DNA of 54,267 bases. Source: Candidatus Vagococcus giribetii (GTDB taxonomy: Bacteria; Bacillota; Bacilli; Lactobacillales; Vagococcaceae). The stretch spans positions 1 through 54,267 of the forward strand of contig NZ_JAFLVX010000031.1 of the NCBI RefSeq assembly GCF_017316185.1, given 5' to 3'. The notes beneath the pieces were generated by a model, which saw only the letters and a list, made by a program, of their open reading frames with translations, did not search any database and was not told the DNA's origin. Shown here piece after piece: positions 37,301 through 45,553 of the stretch; the stretch's first letter is position 1, and the number at the start of each line of letters is the position of its first letter. A program made the translations under genes and the position numbers.

Positions 37301-40300
37301 CTTAACTGTTTGTGCTTTATCTTTTAGTTCTACGTTGTCTTGATATAAATGAATGCGAATAGATTCTGGTCTGAATTGAGCATTTCCTTCAGGTTCAACC
37401 CAGGTTTTCTCACCTTCTAAATCAATTGTTCCTGTTTGGAGAACATTGTATAAATCATAGCCAACAGATACTGTTTCGTAATCAGCCTTCCAATCAATCG
37501 ACTCTCGATCTTCAATAACACGATAAACAAAAGATTCCCCATTTTCATCTTGAACAGGTAAATCAGTAAATTCATAAGACCAATTTTCATCTTTAGTTAC
37601 TTTTTGTTTGTCGCCTAGTTGTTTCCAATCAAGATCAGATTCGTTAACACCACTTTCTTGAATAGCTTGCTCTAAGATGACATAAATTGCATCTGGTCTT
37701 GTACTTTCTGTTTGATCTTTCCAATGTTTCTTTCCTTTAATAGTAACTAGTAAACTTGAATCATATATATTAGTAATATCATAACCATCAACAATGGATT
37801 CATATCCTGGTATAGCTGTTTTTTCTTTTACTTCATAGATATAGTCGTCGCCTTTACTATCTGTTACAGGTAAGTCTGTAAACTCATACTTCCAATGACC
37901 GTTATTATCTGGTGTCACTGTGATTGTTTCTTTTACTGCACTGTTTTGTAATAAAGTGACTTCAATTTTTTCTGGACGAACACCTTCTGTGTCGTTCTCC
38001 CATCTCTTCTCTCCACTAATCGTTGTTTTATCAGGTTCTTTTTTCGTATTAGTGATGTTATTGTTGCTATCAACTTCAGACTCATAACCTGGAACATTTA
38101 CTTCTTTAACAGTGTAATCAATCTCGTTATTTTGATCGTCATACTTATCTAAGTCAACAAATTCATACTCCCAATCGTTTCTTGCCGATGTCGTAACGGA
38201 TTGTAGTACTTTATTTTTATCTGTTCCATACAGTTCCACTGTGATTTCATCTGGACGATCATACTCGGTATCTTTTTTCCACGTCTTTTTACCTTTAATT
38301 TCTGTTTTAAGTTTAGGTAAAGTATTAGTGATTGTTGTTCCCTTTGATGTTTGTTCATATAGGCTATCTGACATTAAGATTTCTTTAACATAGTAATGAT
38401 TTTCTCTGCCCTTTTCATCAAATTTAGGTAGGTCTTCAAAAACGTACTCCCACTCATCAGCATGAGCATCTCCACTGATATCTGCTTCATCAACTAAAAT
38501 TGGATTTTCAACATTTTCATAATTAACACGATAAAGGAACACATAAATGTACTCTGGTCGCGTATCAAATATATTTTGCGAGTCATCCCACAATTTAACA
38601 ACAGGAATATTGACAAGAGGTTCTTCTGTCCATGTATTGATAATGTTATTTTCTGCATCTACTTCGGGTACATAGCCTTCTGGGACATTTTCTTCTTTTA
38701 CGGTATACACATTTTCCTCAGAAGAATTTTCTTGATACTTTGGTAATTCTGTAAATGAATAAGTCCAATTTGGACCCTTTACTTCTTGTGTTAATTCTGT
38801 TTCCTCACTATTTTTGATTAATCTAACGCGAATACTATCAGGGCGAACTTCGTTATTGTCACCAATCCATTTCTTCTCTCCCGAAACACTAACTAGCTCT
38901 TCTTTTTTATAAGTATTCGTTATATCAAACTCGGAATAACTTACGTCATAAACTGATGGTACATTTTTTTCTTCTACTGTATATGTGTAGTCATTGCCAA
39001 ACTCATCTTGTTTATCTAAATCATTAAACTCATAGGCCCAAGAATCATCAGCTGTAATTATTTGATGGTCATAGTAGGCACCATTTTGTTTTAATTCAAT
39101 TGTGATACTTTCAGGACGAAGATATTCATTATCTCCAACCCATCTCTTCTGACCCTTAATATTGATTTTTTCAAAGTCTACTGGTTCATCAATCTTTGTA
39201 TTAATGACATCAGTTCCCTCAACAATAGACTCATACTTATCCGAAACATTAAGTTCTTTCACACTATACTCATAGTCAATTCCTGTTTGGTCATTCACTT
39301 TAGGTAAATCGTTAAACTCATACTCCCAAGAATCGCCTTTTGTTACTGTAATCGACTCTCCAAAGTCATTGCCATCTTGAAGTAATTGAATCTCAACTTT
39401 TTCTGGTCGATCACTAGCTTCATCATTTCGCCAGATTTTTTTACCCGTTAGATGAGTTGTTTTAGTTATAAAGGTATTGGTAATTGTTCCACCACTGATA
39501 TGAGACTCATAACCTTCAACGGCTACTTCCTCAATAGAATAGTCAATAGTGGTGCCATTTTCTTTTTCAGGTAACTGCCTAAAAGTTCCTTGGTAGTGAT
39601 TAGCTTCATTTAATACCATTGATTCTTTTCGATCACCATTAGCTAATAACCATACAGTGATTTCTGGTGTTTCCATATAATTTGGAACATTTTTCCATTT
39701 TTTCTCAACAGGGAATTCAACAAAATTTTCAGATCCTACTTTAGGATTACTAACTAACTCTTCAATAGTTGTTGTTTCTTCTGTCGTCACTGTAATCACG
39801 CGACCATTAGCCATCTCACTACTAATGTCATATCCTTCAGGCGCTTTTGTTTCAACTAGTAAATAATCGCCTTTAGTCAATCTAGTAAATAAAGCTTCAC
39901 CTTCATGAGATGTGACTTGTTTATCAACTATTTTACTCTCATCTTTTTCAGTTCCTCTATAAAGAGTAAATTCAGCACCTGGTAAAACACGACTGTTGTC
40001 TTCTTCTGAAACTTTAATGACATTTAAGTCTCTCACTTTACCCTCAATAATCCCTGAACTCTCAGAAACCTTTACTTTTACTGTTTTAGTAATTGGCTTG
40101 TCTGTCTTTATTACACGGTCCGCTGTAATTCTCACGCTATTACTAACAGTTTGATCACTTCCTAAAGCTGTTCCGTCTGGGAAAAATAGGAATCCTTGAT
40201 ACGTTAAAATTAGATGTTGATCTACTCGATCACGCATCCTTATGGTAAATGAACGTTCTGTATACTCTAAATCATAATCCACGCCTTCAAGTAAAGGAGT

Positions 40301-42754
40301 CTGTGTAAAGGCATCTTTTATTTCAATTGTTTCTTTAATAACTTTCTGATTTTCCCAGCTTTCATCATAAATAACTAAATTATCTAGTTTGTGACCATAC
40401 GGATTAATATCAATCGTCCAATCGATTAATTTATCATTTTGCTCATTTTGCTTTCCTTGTTTTCTCAACACATAGTCATTAGCATTATCAATTGTTAGAC
40501 TGGCTGTTGCTTCTTTTTCATCTGTGTAATCATCACTATAGTACGCCGTATTGTAAATAGGTTGCTCTAGTATTTCCATCTTATCTTTTAACTGCGTTCT
40601 AAAAATAATTCTTTGTTTATTGTTTGCTTCTTTTAGTTTTCTGACTTCTAATTGATTCTCTTCTTCATTAAATGTAATCTCTGGTTTGTAATGACTTTGC
40701 CATGCCCCATCCATAAAGTCATACTTAACAGAACCTTCAACAAAGGTTTGATTATCTAAAATGGGATCTCTTAATAAATTATTTGGTGCAACAGGTACCT
40801 TAGTTGAGTTGTTAATTAAAACAGTCCATTCAATTTCTTTTGATTCAGGAATGTATCTACCTGATTTAGATAAACCAATTTCTCCAACTTGTATTGGGTC
40901 ATAAGAAGTGCTCGCTTCGTCTTCTTTTTCGCTACCTTTAATTGTGTAGTGATAAACAGCTTTATTACGTTGAGTTGTGTTTCGGTCGACATTTGTTTGA
41001 TACGTGATTTCAAAATCATCACTTGTTTTGTGATTGTACTCAAGCGTAAATCCAACAACTTCTCCTTTTTCATTTTTGTCCCAGTCAAGTTCATACTCAG
41101 AAGGATGGACTGTTGCTCCTGTGTATTTATTCTTAACATTTAATGTACTTTGTCTAATCGAACCAGAGTCAACTCTATCAGTGACCCACCATCTATCTAA
41201 GCTCTTGTTTTCTGGGTTAATATGTAGGGTCCAAATAGCACCATTTTGATCGGCTTCTCTAACTTTTTTAATGATACTACTTGTCTCATCTCCACCACCT
41301 TCGCCACCTTCTCCATCTTCTCCGTCACCACCTGGTGTGACTGGTTGAATCACTTCTTTTTCTTGCTCTTTAGCAATGACTTTATTTTTAACAGAGTTTT
41401 TGATTGGTGCATTTGGAGGATTTGGAATAGGTGTTGTATCAATAACTTTTGTTTCATATCTAATATAAACAGGTTCTTTTACATCAGTTTCAAATTGAAA
41501 ATCAAAAGACTGCTTATTAGTAGCAACATCTACACGGTGTTTTAAACTTGGTTCTACTGTCATCGAGTTATCCACTAGGGTCCCATTTGTAATCTCATCA
41601 TGGAAATAAGCATCTTCCTCTTTAATATGAAAACCACCTGGATTATAAGTAACTAACCAAGAAATAGTTTGATTGTCACGATCATAGTGTTCTACTTTTT
41701 TATCAATTATTGAATGACTTCCACTATTGGTTTCAGCAGAAGCACTTTCACCAATATCTTGCCCATCAATTGTGGCTTTTAAGCGAATGGTATTTCTAAC
41801 TGTATTTGAAATACCAAATTCAAAAGGGGTATTCAAGTAAATCACATAAGGCTCATCGATTGAATCAAAACCTAAATCAATATTTCCATTTGAGTCAAAG
41901 GTTTTATTTTTTAATGACACTTCTTCATCGTGCTCAAAAACATCACCATTTAATTTCACATCAGCTTTAACCATCTTTTCAATATTAATACTTTCAGCGA
42001 TGGCAGTTCCACCACCGATTTCTTTCGTTTCTTCCCATAATTCAAGTTGTCTCATTTTCTGATACTTAGGATTAATCAATGCTTTCCATCGATAGGTAAA
42101 CCCTTCATTTCCTAAGTACTCTTTTTGGATATAGGAATCATGTTCCCCTTTCACATAAATAATCGTGTCTCCACCATCAACTACATAAGGAAAATCAATC
42201 TCATAACCACCTGGAATATGAATCGTTTTTTCTTCAAATTTAACTGTAAAAGCAAGTTTACCATCGACGTCATCATGAGTCTTAACATTTTCATTAAACG
42301 TCATAATCACGTGTCCATTTTTTTCAGCGATAAAATCACCATAAATTGCACCGTTATCTGGGTCAACTAAAGGACCAGTTTGAACACTTGTTAATTGAAT
42401 GTCTTCAGAATCAGGTAGATCAAATTCAAAGTAATCACCTGCTTCAACTTCTTTTCCTAATTGATCTGGAATTCGAAATACGTATTCAATATTAAAGGCT
42501 TCACCGACTTTTAAAGGTCTTGATTCAGTGATATCCTCATTATTTCCATCCTTATCCTTTACAACCATCTTCACACTTGTAAAAATAGTTGGGTTACCAT
42601 ATTTGTCTTTCTCAAGAAGATAAGCACTTGGCTTTTCAATGATACTCTCTCCTGTTGCTGCAAAGGCTTGAATCGTGCTAACTGAAGTCATAAACTGAGT
42701 TAAAATCCCCATTAACATAACAGTTAGCATAAAAACCGGTTTTTTGTTTTTCAT
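31346..42754 (-). CDS. Giant LPxTG-anchored adhesin with 28 Cna_B repeats
   Basis: 3802 residues. After a signal peptide (VFMLTVMLMGILTQFMTSVSTIQAFAA) come collagen-binding-type adhesin modules (about 40-900, with ITWLV/IEWTVLIN/IDWTIDIN strands and a Gly/Glu linker), a SpaA-like domain (about 905-1000), then 28 Cna_B units (about 1011-3735, average 97 residues). A Pro-rich spacer, LPKTG (3768-3772), membrane helix and RRREQ end it, so sortase A anchors it to the wall. Each repeat has the isopeptide Lys in G.K.W and Asn in the closing NTY-like strand, plus Glu in VKE. Repeats 15-28 are most alike (RP..I.V.LYQN, LPKYD). ATG 42754 is chosen over 42784 because GGGGGA precedes it. It is a single gene with its own terminator. 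Confidence 0.92.
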   Translation of the reverse strand: MKNKKPVFMLTVMLMGILTQFMTSVSTIQAFAATGESIIEKPSAYLLEKDKYGNPTIFTSVKMVVKDKDGNNEDITESRPLKVGEAFNIEYVFRIPDQLGKEVEAGDYFEFDLPDSEDIQLTSVQTGPLVDPDNGAIYGDFIAEKNGHVIMTFNENVKTHDDVDGKLAFTVKFEEKTIHIPGGYEIDFPYVVDGGDTIIYVKGEHDSYIQKEYLGNEGFTYRWKALINPKYQKMRQLELWEETKEIGGGTAIAESINIEKMVKADVKLNGDVFEHDEEVSLKNKTFDSNGNIDLGFDSIDEPYVIYLNTPFEFGISNTVRNTIRLKATIDGQDIGESASAETNSGSHSIIDKKVEHYDRDNQTISWLVTYNPGGFHIKEEDAYFHDEITNGTLVDNSMTVEPSLKHRVDVATNKQSFDFQFETDVKEPVYIRYETKVIDTTPIPNPPNAPIKNSVKNKVIAKEQEKEVIQPVTPGGDGEDGEGGEGGGDETSSIIKKVREADQNGAIWTLHINPENKSLDRWWVTDRVDSGSIRQSTLNVKNKYTGATVHPSEYELDWDKNEKGEVVGFTLEYNHKTSDDFEITYQTNVDRNTTQRNKAVYHYTIKGSEKEDEASTSYDPIQVGEIGLSKSGRYIPESKEIEWTVLINNSTKVPVAPNNLLRDPILDNQTFVEGSVKYDFMDGAWQSHYKPEITFNEEENQLEVRKLKEANNKQRIIFRTQLKDKMEILEQPIYNTAYYSDDYTDEKEATASLTIDNANDYVLRKQGKQNEQNDKLIDWTIDINPYGHKLDNLVIYDESWENQKVIKETIEIKDAFTQTPLLEGVDYDLEYTERSFTIRMRDRVDQHLILTYQGFLFFPDGTALGSDQTVSNSVRITADRVIKTDKPITKTVKVKVSESSGIIEGKVRDLNVIKVSEEDNSRVLPGAEFTLYRGTEKDESKIVDKQVTSHEGEALFTRLTKGDYLLVETKAPEGYDISSEMANGRVITVTTEETTTIEELVSNPKVGSENFVEFPVEKKWKNVPNYMETPEITVWLLANGDRKESMVLNEANHYQGTFRQLPEKENGTTIDYSIEEVAVEGYESHISGGTITNTFITKTTHLTGKKIWRNDEASDRPEKVEIQLLQDGNDFGESITVTKGDSWEYEFNDLPKVNDQTGIDYEYSVKELNVSDKYESIVEGTDVINTKIDEPVDFEKINIKGQKRWVGDNEYLRPESITIELKQNGAYYDHQIITADDSWAYEFNDLDKQDEFGNDYTYTVEEKNVPSVYDVSYSEFDITNTYKKEELVSVSGEKKWIGDNNEVRPDSIRVRLIKNSEETELTQEVKGPNWTYSFTELPKYQENSSEENVYTVKEENVPEGYVPEVDAENNIINTWTEEPLVNIPVVKLWDDSQNIFDTRPEYIYVFLYRVNYENVENPILVDEADISGDAHADEWEYVFEDLPKFDEKGRENHYYVKEILMSDSLYEQTSKGTTITNTLPKLKTEIKGKKTWKKDTEYDRPDEITVELYGTDKNKVLQSVTTSARNDWEYEFVDLDKYDDQNNEIDYTVKEVNVPGYESEVDSNNNITNTKKEPDKTTISGEKRWENDTEGVRPEKIEVTLLQNSAVKETITVTPDNNGHWKYEFTDLPVTDSKGDDYIYEVKEKTAIPGYESIVDGYDITNIYDSSLLVTIKGKKHWKDQTESTRPDAIYVILEQAIQESGVNESDLDWKQLGDKQKVTKDENWSYEFTDLPVQDENGESFVYRVIEDRESIDWKADYETVSVGYDLYNVLQTGTIDLEGEKTWVEPEGNAQFRPESIRIHLYQDNVELKDKAQTVKSDKDQPVWTYRFEELEKTNPETMKDYVYTVREEPVPNYDTSYDGMNITNTLNQTETVAIKGEKMWDDLGFESHRPDKVTIELYRKTATKPLEKVTSVETSELKNWEYEFLNQPKYDEETLEEYTYSVKEVPVPGYNSVVLGYDISNEYINDSKINVSGKKIWKDNDFPGRPKSVEVVLYQGTKEYDRKGISGDTDEWHYSFKELPEFDNKGNAYVYTVKEINVPSGYTSKVEGTTITNTYENKDTVDVSGEKIWIDYNDKFETRPETITVKLLQNNKEYTEQEVSEGSDKRWQYAFNDLPKYDSDHKEYDYTIKEVPVENYTTKIKGHTIENTYVNDKRIKFSGKKTWQDYDDKFDTRPDEVTIYLLRGNEKIEETTAKKETGWTYSFTNEGKGYPVYDDEGEVIDYRVLEKDVQGYETTITKPTESIEDVAEITGYDINNTYVNTEKTQLSGSKEWDDFDNKYDSRPEKIKVTLYKGSEKTDMTQEMSEKTGWTYAFKELPVYDKDGNPIEYSVKEEVVKDYEEVQGEPNFINKWIHKDDTTFIEGIKDWEDEQNKLGKRPNEVTIILYQNGQPMLDENDQIVTQEVSVTTFWKYRFDNLPKYDENGDEFVYSVKEEQVPGYVTEIVNNDVVNTYNNSKTTWVSGKKVWNDQGNKVNSRPESITVELYQNEGKKPYKTKVVKPDIRGNWNYLFTNLPKYDEHLNEYQYTVKEVNVPHYDSTVNGFVIENTYKNDEVTEISGDKEWLDQNNKLNTRPDSIDVELYQNENEKPFKTETFKADENGNWSYAFTNLPKYDENLDEYHYSVKEVPVKDYDSKVLDNHTIVNTYQNKSMVNVQGDKIWDDHQDILHSRPESIVVNLHRNNKLIPIKYQKVMSDENGQWHYEFNELPKYDKNLNEYDYKVKEMKVPHYNSQVEIDPITGQMNITNTYDNTDLTEVIGQKIWKNDVNDKLNTRPESIRLDLYQIDPSDASREEIFVASQIVTPDAEGDWHYSFEDLPKFNDELIAYEYVVKEQPVEHYETTVDGTTVTNTYQNLTLIDLSGVKFWDDENNKLETRPNELFIELYQTTKKAPEVIEGQSPYRITKVEANHEGNWFYEFKDLPKYDDNLDDYVYTIREQEVIDYDNSINGMNVHNKYRNEELTQLTGKKIWVDFDNKLNTRPKSIEVELYQNGQLMHGKKQIVEPDAKGDWSYEFKELPKYDDKLEKYQYTVKEKEVAHYTSEVIDHNIVNTYENTELTQLTGKKIWVDEKNKLDTRPESITVELYQNGNLMADKTQIVKPNKLGQWSYEFKELPKYDSELNLYDYTVKEQTVPHYTSEVTDQGITNTYNNTEVTQVIGKKTWVDHDNKLKTRPKEIKVDLYQNDKLMEEKTQTVKPTKEGDWSYEFTDLPKYDKELNEYSYSVKEQPVSDYTSSVDGFDITNTYQNKEVVKRHVKKKWVDEDNKIESRPEKIKVNLYQNQGKKPYKTKIIKPDAEGNWEHTFETLPKYDDNYDEYTYTVEEEAVAHYKGKVEISEGNVVITNTYNNTDVVTVNGEKQWNDLDDKLGKRPEKIIVDLYQNKAKEPFATQEVTPDKEGNWSYEFKDLPKYDKELNEYDYTVKEHQVADYDTYVEGTTIVNTYKNVETTKVKGKKKWDDFGNKLSSRPESIKVDLYQNGGDKPFRTQEVTPNKFGNWKYTFKNLPKHDKDLNEYTYTVKEQPVSHYESHVEGTTITNTYQNTDITQVEGVKTWDDENDKLGKRPDFILVELYQLAPNDNVIQADQKPFKIQKVEADETGAWSYAFEDLPKYDEKLNEFNYVIQEHQVIDYQGEVTDNNIHNTYQNTEKTNIKGEKIWVDEDDKYHTRPKSIQIELYQNGELLKDHTQKIKADKEGDWSYEFTDLPKYDDELTEYTYTVNEVPVKGYTTSVQGTTITNTLEKDPTDPDKPEPGKPGPNTPVNPSTTGKGQFLPKTGEEVTTHFMTSLIGLAVITLVGFLGYRRREQ
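31561..39725 (-). repeat. 28 tandem Cna_B-type coding repeats
   Basis: Each unit of about 290 bp encodes one B-type module. Units 21-23 (about 33010-33890) are near copies, sharing GKKIWVD and RP..I.V.LYQN. The long direct repeat makes length change by recombination and misassembly likely. Confidence 0.9.
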
Positions 42755-42816
42755 CTCTTTTCCCCCATTATTTTTATTTTCCATTTACTTTTAATCTACT
42801 GTTTATTAAAAACCTC

Positions 42817-42849
42817 ACAAATGATACCATTTGTTCATAAAAGGTACAA
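42817..42849 (-). promoter_or_regulatory. Promoter and operator of the giant adhesin gene
   Basis: TTGTAC (42849-42844) and TATCAT (42826-42821) with 17-bp spacer on the minus strand. The perfect inverted repeat ACAAATGATACCATTTGT (42817-42834, 7-bp arms) contains the -10, so a repressor or activator bound there would control the gene. Transcription would start about 60 bp upstream of the ATG. Confidence 0.6.
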
Positions 42850-43071
42850 TATAATGTTATTAATTTTAATTATAATTAAATAAATAGCGCTCGTTACTGT
42901 TTAAACCCCATCACAACACTCTTTAATTGATACTAGTTCAAATTTCGAATTGAAAGCTCTTTTTTTAGTGATACATAACACAAACTAAAAGAATAGGTTG
43001 TCTCTTACATAGTTATTTAATGACTGAATTAAGATCAAAAGAAATTCATTTTAACTTTATTAAACAAAAAC
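42850..43071. other. Gene-free AT-rich stretch upstream of the adhesin promoter
   Basis: No open frame with a ribosome site and no RNA gene was found. An imperfect TTCAA/TTGAA inverted repeat near 42937-42955 is the only local structure. Nothing supported. Confidence 0.5.
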
Positions 43072-43125
43072 AAAAAAACTTGCTTAGCAACAAACACTTT
43101 ATAAGTGACTGTTACGAAGCAAGTT
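43072..43125 (-). terminator. Terminator of the GH3 pair
   Basis: Stem AACTTGCTT / AAGCAAGTT (43077-43085 / 43117-43125) with an inner CACTT/AAGTG hairpin; T7 run at 43078-43072 on the minus strand. Confidence 0.82.
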
Positions 43126-43128
43126 AGA

Positions 43129-45486
43129 TTAACCTTTTTTCTTTTTATTTTTGTTTAACACATTTAAATAACCTTTTACCATCTTGTTACTAATTTTACC
43201 ACCTGTAAACCGTTCAATTTGTCTAAATGGCATGTTAATAACAAAATACATATTATTCGACCAAATCGGGTTGTCTATTAACATAAAGCCATTTTTAACA
43301 CCTGCTACAACACCATAAGTTGTCTTACCTAGCCAGTGTTTCGAACGTGCTTGAGCAATCGTATCATTCATTCCTAAAGACTTATCTCTATCCCAAAGAG
43401 GAGCAGGCGGCTTGTGGCCAAGTAAACGCGTGTACTCAACATCTGAAATTTTCTCTAATTCACCAGAATAGTAATGTGGAAATTGTTTTTCTGAGTACTC
43501 ATACAGTTTTTCTTCGCCTTCAATCTCAATCGTTCCAAATAAACGCGTATCAAGAAGTGAAGCTCCGATATGAATGCCGTAAGTACCAGCTTCAACTAAC
43601 CATTTTTTCTCATGGATACTATAGAAACTAAAATCTCTTTCAGATAAATCAAACTGGACACGTTTGCTTTCACCTACTTCTAGATGAATTTTCTCAAAGC
43701 CTTTTAATTCTCGTTTTGCTCTAAAAATCTGAGAGTCCTCTTTTTCAACATATAATTGAACAATTTCACTTCCAGCAACCTCTCCTGTATTTGTCACAGT
43801 TAAAGAAACGGACTGACCAGAAATCATTAAGTTTTCATAAGCAAAAGTTGTGTAAGATAAGCCAAAACCAAAAGGAAAGAGAACTTCTTTCTTAAAGGTA
43901 TCAAAGTAACGATAACCAATAAATAAACCTTCTCGATGCTCTGCGGTAACTTCTTTTCCAGGATAGAATGGAGCAGACGGTGTATCTTCATAAGTGATAG
44001 GATAAGTTTCTGACAATTTACCACTTGGGTTTGTTTTACCTAGTAAGACGTTGCAAATAGCCTCAGCTCCACCTTGTCCTGCTAAATACGTGTGAAGTAC
44101 ACTTCGCACCTGGTTAATAAATGGCATCTCAATCACGCCACCACCAGCAATGATCAAAACAATATTTGGATTAACTTGACTAATCGCATCAATCAAATGT
44201 AGTTGATTTTCTGGTAAGGACAGATGAGCTCGGTCTATCCCTTCTGCCTCAGCACTTTCATCTAATCCAACGAATAATAGAACTGTTTCAACCTGTTGAC
44301 TTAATTCGACTGCTTCCTTCACTAATTTTTCTTTTGTTTTCCCTCTTCTTAAAAATCCTTTGGCATAACCTGAAATAGCTAACTCTGAATTAGACAATAC
44401 CTCTAAAGCATTAGGTAATTTCGTTGGGTTAATTAATGAGCTACCCGCTCCTTGATATCTTGGTTCTTTGGCAAAGTCACCTATAATTCCAATAGATTGC
44501 TTATCTTTGATTGGTAGTAGCTTGTTGCCATTTTTTAGTAATACCAATGACTCACTAGCAACTGCCACAGCCTTTTGATGTTGCTCTTCTAAATCAACTT
44601 CTATTTGTTTCTCTACAACTTGTGAGGTATCAAAAATAAGTGTTAACAATTGAGACACCGCTTCATCTAACACTCTTTCTTCTAAGAAACCTTCTTTAAC
44701 AGCCTTAACAATTTCCAAATCTGTAATACCATTTGTGGCTGGCATTTCTAATTGATTATGAGCTTTAAGTCCAGCTACTCGGTCATTATTGCCACCCCAG
44801 TCTGTAACCACTACTCCCTCATATCCCCATTCATCAAATAAAATCTCATTCATTAAATGAGTATGCTCGTTGGCAAATTCTCCGTTTACTTGATTATAAG
44901 AGGACATCAATGTCTTTGTATGGCCTTCTTTAACAACCTTTTCAAAAGCTGGTAAATAAATTTCTCGTAGACTTCTTTCATCTACAATTTCATCTATTGT
45001 CATACGCATATGTTCTTGACTGTTCACAGCATAGTGCTTGGGACAAGCTGATATACCTTGAGACTGCATACCTTTCACCATGGCAACTCCCAGTTCACCC
45101 GTTAAATAAGGATCTTCTGAAAAATACTCAAAGTTACGTCCACATAAAGGATTACGCTTGATATTGATACCTGGTCCAAGTAACACACTCACATTTTCTT
45201 TGACACATTCTTGACCTAGAGCTTCTCCCATAGAGTAAATAAGCTCTCTATCCCAACTATTTGCAATTGTTGCGGCAGTTGGAAAACACGTTGCAGGAAT
45301 ACTTTTATTCAGTCCTAAATGGTCTGCTTTTCCCGCTTGCTTCCTTACCCCATGAGGACCATCTGTCATCATAATAGATGGAATACCTAAACGCTCTATA
45401 GCTTTTGTGTTCCAAAAATTCTCACCCGACATAAGAGACGCTTTTTCCTCTAAGGTCATTTGGTTAATTAATTTTATATGCTTCAT
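43129..45486 (-). CDS. GH3 beta-glucosidase-type glycosidase, cytosolic
   Basis: 785 residues with normal GH3 order: TIM barrel (IPSIMMTDGPHGVR, GPGINIKRNPLCGRNFEYFSEDPYL, KHYAVNSQE), nucleophile Asp229 in GVVVTDWGG, sandwich domain (about 300-540, with GLDESAEAEGIDRAHLSLPENQ) and a fibronectin-III-like end. No signal peptide. A frame starts at 45516, but ATG 45486 follows AGAGGTGG closely and begins MKHIKLINQMTLEEK, the usual GH3 start. It cleaves terminal beta-linked glucose or xylose from small glycosides; linkage unknown. It lies downstream of a membrane-anchored GH3 gene, separated by a hairpin, and ends in a strong terminator. Confidence 0.88.
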   Translation of the reverse strand: MKHIKLINQMTLEEKASLMSGENFWNTKAIERLGIPSIMMTDGPHGVRKQAGKADHLGLNKSIPATCFPTAATIANSWDRELIYSMGEALGQECVKENVSVLLGPGINIKRNPLCGRNFEYFSEDPYLTGELGVAMVKGMQSQGISACPKHYAVNSQEHMRMTIDEIVDERSLREIYLPAFEKVVKEGHTKTLMSSYNQVNGEFANEHTHLMNEILFDEWGYEGVVVTDWGGNNDRVAGLKAHNQLEMPATNGITDLEIVKAVKEGFLEERVLDEAVSQLLTLIFDTSQVVEKQIEVDLEEQHQKAVAVASESLVLLKNGNKLLPIKDKQSIGIIGDFAKEPRYQGAGSSLINPTKLPNALEVLSNSELAISGYAKGFLRRGKTKEKLVKEAVELSQQVETVLLFVGLDESAEAEGIDRAHLSLPENQLHLIDAISQVNPNIVLIIAGGGVIEMPFINQVRSVLHTYLAGQGGAEAICNVLLGKTNPSGKLSETYPITYEDTPSAPFYPGKEVTAEHREGLFIGYRYFDTFKKEVLFPFGFGLSYTTFAYENLMISGQSVSLTVTNTGEVAGSEIVQLYVEKEDSQIFRAKRELKGFEKIHLEVGESKRVQFDLSERDFSFYSIHEKKWLVEAGTYGIHIGASLLDTRLFGTIEIEGEEKLYEYSEKQFPHYYSGELEKISDVEYTRLLGHKPPAPLWDRDKSLGMNDTIAQARSKHWLGKTTYGVVAGVKNGFMLIDNPIWSNNMYFVINMPFRQIERFTGGKISNKMVKGYLNVLNKNKKKKG

Positions 45487-45508
45487 CTTTCCACCTCTTA
45501 TTCTAGTC

Positions 45509-45545
45509 AGAAACAAGGTTGACTGCTTTAGCCAACCTTGTTTCT
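45509..45545 (-). promoter_or_regulatory. Hairpin between the two GH3 genes
   Basis: A perfect 13-bp stem AGAAACAAGGTTG / CAACCTTGTTTCT with 11-nt loop. It is not followed by a T run on the minus strand, so a leaky terminator or mRNA-processing structure is more likely than full termination. Confidence 0.6.
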
Positions 45546-45553
45546 ATTCTTAA

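Noticed and set aside
31561-39725. CRISPR-like or satellite repeat array
   Set aside because: The period is about 290 bp, the repeats are in frame and diverged, and they encode Cna_B modules.
31346-42754. Several plus-strand open frames of 60-100 codons antisense to the giant adhesin
   Set aside because: They lack ribosome sites and recognisable domains and follow from the codon pattern of the coding repeats.
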